A stretch of 12,021 bases of DNA, from the NCBI GenBank assembly GCA_903938935.1, contig CAJAFD010000515.1, positions 1 through 12,021 on the forward strand, given 5' to 3'. Numbering within the stretch: position 1 is the stretch's first letter; each line of letters begins with the position of its first letter. This DNA is from an uncultured Opitutia bacterium (GTDB lineage: Bacteria; Verrucomicrobiota; Verrucomicrobiia; Opitutales; Opitutaceae). The notes under the pieces are model-generated. The model worked only from the letters and a program-made list of their open reading frames with translations, had not been told where the DNA came from and searched no databases. The position numbers and the translations under genes are program-made. Positions 7,159 to 12,021 of this stretch are shown here, piece after piece.

Positions 7159-7629
7159 ATGAAAACTCGCAACCTCTTCTTGGTTTCCCTCTCAGCTCTC
7201 CTGCTCTCTGGCCTCGGTCAGAGCGTCGCCCTCGCGGCCGCTGCGGCTCCGCGCGCCATCGAAATCACCGCCGGTGATAACATGAAATTCAACCTCGCCA
7301 CCATTGAGGCCAAACCCGGTGAAGTGCTCAAAATCACGCTTAAAAACATCGGCACCATGCCGAAAGAAGCGATGGGCCACAACCTCGTGATCCTCAAAAA
7401 AGGCACCGATGTGAACGCCTTTGCCACGGCTGCCACCACCGCCAAGGCCACGGACTACATCCCCGAGTCCCTCAAGGGCCAAGTCCTCGCCCACACTCCG
7501 ATGCTCGGGCCGCGCAAATCCGCCGAAATCACCTTCAAAGTCCCTGCTGAGACGGGCGACTACGCGTACATCTGCTCGTTCCCGGCTCACTTCATGGTCG
7601 GCATGAAGGGCGTCATCACGGTCAAATAA
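7159..7629 (+). CDS. Secreted azurin/auracyanin-like blue copper protein
   Basis: Small type 1 copper protein of 156 residues, probably a periplasmic electron carrier. The N-terminus is a signal peptide (basic MKTRN, a hydrophobic stretch to about residue 27, Ala-rich cleavage region near 26-30). The mature part has the cupredoxin pattern: GHNLVI with ligand His74, then CSFPAHFMVGMKG near the end with Cys139, His144 and Met149. Ligand spacing is C-x4-H-x4-M: the Cys-His part is as in azurin and the His-Met part is one residue longer, as reported for auracyanins. It is transcribed away from coxB, so donation of electrons to the CoxB cytochrome c domain is a reasonable inference but is not shown by sequence. 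The start at 7159 fits the signal peptide; no Shine-Dalgarno motif precedes it. A strong terminator follows 21 bp after the stop. Confidence 0.92.
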   Translation: MKTRNLFLVSLSALLLSGLGQSVALAAAAAPRAIEITAGDNMKFNLATIEAKPGEVLKITLKNIGTMPKEAMGHNLVILKKGTDVNAFATAATTAKATDYIPESLKGQVLAHTPMLGPRKSAEITFKVPAETGDYAYICSFPAHFMVGMKGVITVK

Positions 7630-7650
7630 GCTCGTTTAGCTAAAAAATTA

Positions 7651-7682
7651 AAAAGCCGGGCCTTTTGGGGTCCGGCTTTTTT
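7651..7682. terminator. Bidirectional terminator between the cupredoxin and DUF420 genes
   Basis: The arms AAAAGCCGGGCC (7651-7662) and GGTCCGGCTTTT (7669-7680) pair over about 12 positions, with one G-T wobble, around the loop TTTTGG. A T-run follows on the plus strand (7677-7682). On the minus strand the stem is followed by a T-rich stretch as well. The two flanking genes converge here, so the element can end both transcripts; the minus-strand gene stops at 7696. Confidence 0.9.
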
Positions 7683-7695
7683 GTGCCCGCACGGC

Positions 7696-8151
7696 TCAAG
7701 CTTTCGCCGGCCACCACTGATACAGAAAGAAATAAACCAGTACGCCCGTCACCGAAACGTACCACCAGATGGGGAACACCACCCGCGCCCAACGTTTGTG
7801 GCGCTCAAAATCTCCCTGAAACGCGAGGGCAAACGTCCGCGGCACCAAGTACGCGATGCTGATCGCCAGCACCACATGCGTGATCAGCATCACATAATAA
7901 ACGATGCGAATCGCCCCCTCGCCGCCGAACTGCGTGTGCACCGCCTCGCCCGCGCCCGCCGCCATGCCCTTGAGCACTTTGTGGGTGACGTAGCCGACCA
8001 GAAAAACCGCCGACACGATCCCCGCACTCAACATCGCCGCCCGATGCGCGACTTTGTGCCCGGTCTTGATCAGCACAAAACCCGTCGAGATCAGCACCGT
8101 CGCGACGGCGTTCAGCGAGGCGTTCAGAGCAGGAATGTCGTTAATCGTCAT
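7696..8151 (-). CDS. DUF420 membrane protein (CtaM/YozB-like oxidase maturation factor)
   Basis: Membrane protein of 151 residues, matching the DUF420 family; the Staphylococcus member CtaM is needed for function of an aa3-type oxidase. Visible family pattern: IPALNASLNAVATVLISTG at 6-24; HKVAHRAAM at 32-40 (His32, His36); LVGYVTHK with His57; GGEGAIRIVYYVMLITHVVLA at 76-96 with His92; and the C-terminal RHKRWARVVFPIWWYVSVTG signature at 117-136. About four or five hydrophobic segments are present. The conserved histidines could bind heme or metal, but the exact role is not settled for the family. It is the last gene of ctaA-ctaB-DUF420, 17 bp after ctaB. It is the only gene here with a plausible Shine-Dalgarno motif (AGGA, five bases before the ATG). 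The context supports a role in heme A or copper-centre maturation. Confidence 0.88.
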   Translation of the reverse strand: MTINDIPALNASLNAVATVLISTGFVLIKTGHKVAHRAAMLSAGIVSAVFLVGYVTHKVLKGMAAGAGEAVHTQFGGEGAIRIVYYVMLITHVVLAISIAYLVPRTFALAFQGDFERHKRWARVVFPIWWYVSVTGVLVYFFLYQWWPAKA

Positions 8152-8156
8152 GGAGG

Positions 8157-8160
8157 TCCT
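8157..8160 (-). promoter_or_regulatory. Ribosome binding site of the DUF420 gene
   Basis: On the minus strand AGGA is followed by CCTCC and then the ATG at 8151, giving the expected five-base spacing. It supports this start. It stands out because the other starts in the window lack such a motif. Confidence 0.5.
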
Positions 8161-8168
8161 GGGTTATT

Positions 8169-9062
8169 TTAAAAATTCACGATCCGGTCCGCCACCAGTG
8201 CGCCCAGCACGAGCGGCAAATACGCGATGGAACAAAGGAAAAGCTGCCGCGCTGCCGCGTCACGGCCCTCGGCCCGGAGAAAAATCCCCGCCCGCACGAT
8301 GAACCACAACCCGCCCGCCACCGCCACGCCGCCCGACCACACCGTGGCCAGACCCAGCGCCCACGGTAACACGCTCACCGCTACGAGTCCGAGCGTCGTC
8401 GCAAACGACCACGCCGCGACGATTCCACCCTTCTCATCGCGCACCGACAACATCGGGAAATGCACCGCCGTGTAATCGCGCCGGTACGTCCACGCGATCG
8501 CCATGAAATGCGGGATCTGCCAGAAAAACAGCAGCCCAAAAAGAATCCAGCCCAGCTCGCTCACGCGCCCTTCGGCCGCCGTCCAACCGATCAACGGCGG
8601 CAACGCTCCTGCCACCGCCCCGATTTCCGTACTCCACCTCGACCAACGCTTCGCCGGCGTGTACCAGCATAGGTAAGCGACCATCGTCAGCAACGCCATG
8701 CCCGCGCACAGATAACCCACGCGCGAAAACAAAATAAACAACGCCGCCACACACAACAGCCCACCCACGACAAACGCCGACCCCGTCGCGATTTTCCCCG
8801 CCGGAATCGGGCGATCCGCCGTACGCTTCATCAACGCATCCGTATCCGACTCCAACCACTGGTTCAGCGCCGCGACGCCACCCGCCGCCAATGAAGTTCC
8901 TAGAACCAACAACACCAGTTGCGAGGTGCTGTAAGCCGGCCGCGCCGCCGCGTACGCCGCCACCGCCGTTAACACCGACAACAGACTCAAGCGCGGCTTA
9001 GTCAGCTCGAGGTAATCAGAAAATTTCGCGGGGCTGGTCGCGACGGCGGGTTCGGCGGTCAT
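8169..9062 (-). CDS. ctaB: Protoheme IX farnesyltransferase (heme O synthase)
   Basis: UbiA-type membrane prenyltransferase of 297 residues, the normal size, which adds a farnesyl group to heme B to give heme O. Visible motifs: ELTKPRLSLL at 19-28; the first aspartate-rich motif NQWLESDTDALMKRTADRPIP (in two parts, Asn67, Glu71, Asp73, Asp75 and the MKRT at 78-81), which binds the Mg-diphosphate; WQIPHFMAIAW at 181-191; and the second motif YRRDYTAVHFPML at 193-205. Nine or so hydrophobic segments are present. The gene follows ctaA by only 6 bp and precedes the DUF420 gene by 17 bp, so the two heme A enzymes are made together. The start ATG at 9062 lacks a Shine-Dalgarno motif (preceded by AAAAAACT), so translational coupling with ctaA is likely. 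Confidence 0.95.
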   Translation of the reverse strand: MTAEPAVATSPAKFSDYLELTKPRLSLLSVLTAVAAYAAARPAYSTSQLVLLVLGTSLAAGGVAALNQWLESDTDALMKRTADRPIPAGKIATGSAFVVGGLLCVAALFILFSRVGYLCAGMALLTMVAYLCWYTPAKRWSRWSTEIGAVAGALPPLIGWTAAEGRVSELGWILFGLLFFWQIPHFMAIAWTYRRDYTAVHFPMLSVRDEKGGIVAAWSFATTLGLVAVSVLPWALGLATVWSGGVAVAGGLWFIVRAGIFLRAEGRDAAARQLFLCSIAYLPLVLGALVADRIVNF

Positions 9063-9068
9063 AGTTTT

Positions 9069-10049
9069 TTATTTCACGGAATGCGCTTCCACGACGTCGC
9101 GGTGCGCGAGCCAAGTCAGTCCAAAAGTAGTCACCAGCGTCGCTGCGCCCACGAGCACATGCCCCGTCGTCATCGCGGCCGAGCGTTGGCTCCATATAAT
9201 CCAAGCCCCCAATAACACTTGCAGCGCCAGCAAATTCACCAACACCGCCGCGCCACAACGCATCAACAGCGTCGCCCCGCGATCCCGCCAGATTTTCACG
9301 GTAAACCACACCAGCGCCACCGATAACACCGCCGCCATCACGCGGTGCGCGAAATGGATGCCGACGCGAAAATCCCACGCCGGCGGTAACCAGCTCCCAT
9401 CTGGCGCTGAGGCCGGAAACGTCGGGATCGCCATCCCCGCGAAGCTATGGCGCATCACCGCCGCGATCGCGAGTTGGACAAAAATTAATCCGCAACAGAT
9501 CGCACCCGCTCGGCGCACACCACCACTCACCGGCGTCGCCCGCGTGATCCAGCCCCGCGAAAGCGAGCAAGCGATGGCGATCAACGTGCAGGCAAAAAGT
9601 TGCGCGAGACACGCGTGCAGCATCGCAAATAGCCGGCCCACGCTCGTGTCCACCATCGCGACGTGCAGGTGATCGAGCAACACCCGCAGCCCGCCCACGA
9701 GCGCCTGAAATAAAACCAACGCTACGGCGAACAACGCGAGTTTGCGCAGCCACGTCCGCGCCTCCGTGCGCCACAACACCATGGCGAGGATGATCGTCAC
9801 CGCGCTCATCACACTGGCGCTCAGTCGGTGTGAATGCTCCGCAAATTTATCCATCTCTGTCAGCCAACCCGCCGGGTTCACCGAGCCATTCGACAACGGC
9901 CAATCGAGAAACGCCATCCCCGCGCCGATGCTGGTCGTAAACGCCCCGAGCGCCACGAGCACGAAAACCCACGCGCTGCCCAGATAGGCAACCCAGGCGA
10001 CGGCAGGCTTGTAGTCCGATGTACGATGAGGATAAGCGGCGGCGGTCAT
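9069..10049 (-). CDS. ctaA: Heme A synthase (CtaA/COX15 family)
   Basis: Eight-helix membrane enzyme that oxidises the methyl group of heme O to a formyl group, producing heme A; 326 residues. The two-fold repeated four-helix plan is visible through its conserved sites: E-x-x-H-R at 71-75 (Glu71, His74, Arg75) in the first half, LHACLAQL with His145, HFAHR with His235 in the second half, and TTGHVLVGA with His297. These four histidines correspond to the paired heme ligands of the family. The first gene of ctaA-ctaB-DUF420, it is transcribed away from the sco gene. The start at 10049 is preceded by GTTTCCATC and no Shine-Dalgarno motif. A 9-bp-arm inverted repeat ends 15 bases before the ATG and would form a hairpin in the leader if transcription begins upstream of it. 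Confidence 0.95.
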   Translation of the reverse strand: MTAAAYPHRTSDYKPAVAWVAYLGSAWVFVLVALGAFTTSIGAGMAFLDWPLSNGSVNPAGWLTEMDKFAEHSHRLSASVMSAVTIILAMVLWRTEARTWLRKLALFAVALVLFQALVGGLRVLLDHLHVAMVDTSVGRLFAMLHACLAQLFACTLIAIACSLSRGWITRATPVSGGVRRAGAICCGLIFVQLAIAAVMRHSFAGMAIPTFPASAPDGSWLPPAWDFRVGIHFAHRVMAAVLSVALVWFTVKIWRDRGATLLMRCGAAVLVNLLALQVLLGAWIIWSQRSAAMTTGHVLVGAATLVTTFGLTWLAHRDVVEAHSVK

Positions 10050-10064
10050 GATGGAAACGTTGGT

Positions 10065-10089
10065 CGAACAGAAACCACGCTTCTGTTCG
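10065..10089. promoter_or_regulatory. Perfect-arm dyad between ctaA and sco, candidate operator
   Basis: CGAACAGAA (10065-10073) and TTCTGTTCG (10081-10089) are exact reverse complements around the seven-base spacer ACCACGC. The dyad lies in the short gap between two divergent units (ctaA start 10049; sco start 10136 or 10112). It is well placed to control both, as a repressor site, or to form a hairpin in the ctaA leader 15 bases before its ATG. No T-run follows on either strand, so it is not a terminator. A TTGACA hexamer at 10101-10106 on the plus strand could be a -35 element for sco, but no good -10 follows at normal spacing. Confidence 0.6.
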
Positions 10090-10135
10090 CGGCAAACCCT
10101 TTGACAAAATTATGCCGCGGCGAATCCGTAGTGAT

Positions 10136-11056
10136 ATGAACTCTTATAACCGGCTCGGCGGCTGGATGGGCGGCTCGACCCTGCTGCTCGCCCTCGTCGC
10201 CTGCGGCCAACCCCCCGCGGCCGTCACCCCCGCGGCCGCGCCTGCCGCCGCCAAAGCCGCCGCCGCACGCTATCCCTTGACCGGCGAAATCACCGGCGTC
10301 GACCTCACGCGTAAGGTGTTGATCGTGCACCACGATGAGATCAAAGGCTACATGCCGGCGATGACCATGGAGTTCCTCGTCAGCGCCGCCGATCTCGCCG
10401 CCGCCAAACCCGGCCAACGCATCCGCGCCGAGATGATTCCGAGCCCAGACGGCGACTTCCGTTTGGAGAAAATCTGGCCCGATGATCGCGCCGCCACCAC
10501 CGCCGTGACCGCCGCGGCCCGCGGTCTCCGCGAAAACACCATGACCCGCGGCAAAAACGCCTACCGCGAAGTCGGTGAAGCGATGCCCGACTTCACGCTC
10601 TACAACCAAGCCGGCCAAGCGATCCCTAGCGGCCATTTTCGCGGAAAAAAAGTGATGATGAATTTCATCTTCACCCGTTGTCCGGTCGCCACGATGTGTC
10701 CGGCCGCCACCGCGAAATTCATGGCCACGCAGAAACTCGCGCGTGAAGCCGCTGTCGCCGGCATCGAGTTTGTGTCGATCACGCTCGATCCGGCCTTTGA
10801 CACGCCGGCCGTGTTGCAGGAATACGCGACGGTGCGAGGCATCGACACGGCGAATTTTTCGTTCCTCACCGGCCCCGAGAGCGCGATCCGCGATTTGCTC
10901 ACGCAGTTCGGCGTCATCGCGGAATTCGAAGGCGACTTGCTCAAACACACGCTCGCGACGCTGTTGATTGATGAACGAGGCAAGATCATCCACCGCGCCG
11001 ATGGCAGCGTCTGGGAACCGAGCGAATTCGTCGCGAAAATGAAGGCCAACCGATGA
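10136..11056 (+). CDS. Lipoprotein with CusF-like copper domain joined to a Sco1/SenC domain
   Basis: Predicted copper chaperone or thiol protein for the CuA site, 306 residues from this start. Parts: lipoprotein signal ending LLLALVAC with Cys23; an Ala/Pro-rich linker to about 46; a CusF-like domain at about 48-115 with VHHDEI (His65, His66) and MPAMTMEF (Met73, Met76, Met78); a short linker; and a Sco thioredoxin-fold domain from about 150 with FTRCPVATMCP (Cys182, Cys188) and LLKHTLATLLID (His271). Sco proteins bind copper with the two cysteines and the distal histidine. The Cys pair here is C-x5-C, not the usual C-x3-C. ATG at 10112 is an alternative start adding eight residues; 10136 was preferred because it gives a normal-length signal and the extra codons look like intergenic DNA. 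No Shine-Dalgarno motif at either. It overlaps the next gene by ATGA. Confidence 0.9.
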   Translation: MNSYNRLGGWMGGSTLLLALVACGQPPAAVTPAAAPAAAKAAAARYPLTGEITGVDLTRKVLIVHHDEIKGYMPAMTMEFLVSAADLAAAKPGQRIRAEMIPSPDGDFRLEKIWPDDRAATTAVTAAARGLRENTMTRGKNAYREVGEAMPDFTLYNQAGQAIPSGHFRGKKVMMNFIFTRCPVATMCPAATAKFMATQKLAREAAVAGIEFVSITLDPAFDTPAVLQEYATVRGIDTANFSFLTGPESAIRDLLTQFGVIAEFEGDLLKHTLATLLIDERGKIIHRADGSVWEPSEFVAKMKANR

Positions 11057-12003
11057 GCCAGCCTCCTCCGAGCTCCGGCCTCTCCACCGCGCAACTCCGG
11101 CAAATCGCCGTCATCACGGCGGTGGCGTTGGCCGTGTTTTTATTTTTCCGGTTTATCCCGACGGGCACGAATCTGAATCACATGGATTTCCGCGTGAGCG
11201 GAAAAAACGCCGTGGATTACTGCGACCCGGCGAACCCGCAGTTTATTCCCGTCATCGCCGCGCGCTCGCCGGTGAAAATGACGTTGAAAACTGAGGGCAC
11301 GCCGAAGCGGGGGGAAGAACTTCGGGTGACCCTCACGCTGGTCACCGCCGGCGGAAAACCGATCGCGCCCGAGGACCTGCTCGTGATGCACGGCAAGAAG
11401 CTGCATCTTTTAATCACGGATCCGACCTTGGCCGAATATCAACATGTGCACCCCGAGCCGACGCGTCGCCCCGGCGAATGGAGTTTTGCCTTCACGCCCC
11501 GGCTGGGCGGCTCGTACCGATTCTTTGCGGATTTCACTCCGGCGGCGACCGCGCGCAGCCTCTACGCCAACGCCGATCTGGTGGTGGAAGGCGTGCTGTT
11601 CACCCCAGGCTACATCGAGGGCGAATCGCCCGTTGGGACTGTGACCGCATGGACCGCAGAGCAAGGCGGTTATCGTTTCACCCTCGAGCCGGCGAGTTTG
11701 CCGGTGCGCGCGCGCCAGGCGGTGGATTTAAAATTTAGCGTCAAGAAAATCGACGGCGGCGTCGTGCCGCTCGAGCCGGTGATGGAAGCGTACGCGCATC
11801 TCGTGGCGTTTGATGTTAAGCGCAGCGGCTTCGCGCATCTGCACCCGATGGAGACGGACTTGAGCCGACGGCCGGATGCGACGCAGCCGACGTTGTCGTT
11901 TAAAATCACGATTCCCGAAGCCGGGCGCTACGTGATCTGGGCGCAGGTCAACCTCGCGGGGAGCGAGGTGTTCGTGCCGTTTTGGTTCGACGTGGTGCCG
12001 TGA
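11053..12003 (+). CDS. Membrane-anchored protein of unknown function with two H-x12-H-x-H-P repeats
   Basis: No named function could be assigned. The 316-residue product has a single hydrophobic segment at about 18-34 with no lipobox, so it is probably anchored with its bulk in the periplasm. Two similar beta-rich units can be seen. Unit 1 (about 90-180) has HLLITDPTLAEYQHVHPEP and GGSYRFFADFTP; unit 2 (about 222-316) has HLVAFDVKRSGFAHLHPME and AGRYVIWAQVN. In each, His-x12-His-x-His-Pro is kept exactly (His118, His131, His133; His249, His262, His264). Methionines lie close by (Met112, Met244, Met266), and Cys57 is the only cysteine. The arrangement suggests metal binding, but this is inference. 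The start ATG overlaps the sco stop (ATGA), so the two are very likely translated together and may act together in copper handling for the oxidase. The stop is at 12001-12003. Confidence 0.85.
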   Translation: MSQPPPSSGLSTAQLRQIAVITAVALAVFLFFRFIPTGTNLNHMDFRVSGKNAVDYCDPANPQFIPVIAARSPVKMTLKTEGTPKRGEELRVTLTLVTAGGKPIAPEDLLVMHGKKLHLLITDPTLAEYQHVHPEPTRRPGEWSFAFTPRLGGSYRFFADFTPAATARSLYANADLVVEGVLFTPGYIEGESPVGTVTAWTAEQGGYRFTLEPASLPVRARQAVDLKFSVKKIDGGVVPLEPVMEAYAHLVAFDVKRSGFAHLHPMETDLSRRPDATQPTLSFKITIPEAGRYVIWAQVNLAGSEVFVPFWFDVVP

Positions 12004-12021
12004 GCGGCGGCGAGGGCGCCC

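Noticed and set aside
10065..10089. LexA (SOS) box reading of the CGAAC...GTTCG dyad
   Set aside because: The half-sites resemble the Gram-positive CGAAC-N4-GTTCG box, but the spacing here is 15 bases between them, far from the 4 required.
10101..10129. TTGACA as the -35 of a sigma-70 promoter for sco
   Set aside because: The hexamer is perfect but no acceptable -10 hexamer occurs 16-18 bases downstream (sequence around 10123-10130 is CGAATCCG-like). Kept only as a note in the dyad entry.
10046..10993. Open frame of 315 codons on the minus strand over sco
   Set aside because: Gly/Arg/His-rich shadow of the Sco gene, and it runs over the intergenic dyad and into the start of ctaA.
12004..12021. 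Trailing sequence after the last stop codon
   Set aside because: Eighteen bases, too short to assign to a gene or signal.

Overview
The window is a GC-rich bacterial chromosome segment that holds almost the whole genetic kit for a caa3-type (heme-copper, A1 family) cytochrome c oxidase: structural subunits, heme A synthesis, copper delivery, assembly factors and a candidate copper-protein electron donor. Two sulfur-assimilation genes lie at the left edge. The gene set, the combined CusF-like/Sco protein and the near absence of Shine-Dalgarno sequences suggest a Gram-negative aerobe, perhaps Verrucomicrobiota (Opitutales-like). That placement is inference from gene style; no rRNA or other taxonomic marker is present.

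Layout. (1) 1-1507, plus strand: the 3' end of the sulfate ABC transporter ATPase gene cysA, then cysK, closed by a hairpin terminator at about 1536-1564. (2) 6860-1544, minus strand: coxB (CuA subunit fused to cytochrome c), coxA, coxC and the subunit IV gene in tight succession. A terminator-like hairpin follows whose T-run touches the start codon of the last gene, ctaG. (3) 6861-7158: a divergent intergenic region with a strong imperfect hairpin. (4) 7159-7629, plus strand: a secreted cupredoxin with auracyanin-like copper-ligand spacing. It converges on the next operon across a two-way terminator. (5) 10049-7696, minus strand: ctaA, ctaB and a DUF420 gene (CtaM/YozB type), making and handling heme A. 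(6) 10136-12003, plus strand: a lipoprotein joining a CusF-like domain to a Sco domain, overlapped by ATGA with a membrane-anchored protein of unknown function. That protein carries two internal copies of an H-x12-H-x-H-P motif. A 25-bp perfect-arm dyad sits in the short gap between the divergent ctaA and sco units.

How it fits together (inference from families). CtaB turns heme B into heme O and CtaA turns heme O into heme A for CoxA. The Sco protein, probably with its partner, supplies copper for CuA; CtaG and the DUF420 protein support assembly. Electrons enter through the CoxB cytochrome c domain, perhaps from the cupredoxin encoded divergently from coxB. The least described parts are the protein at 11053-12003, the CusF/Sco protein with its altered metal motifs, and the dyad between the two biogenesis operons.
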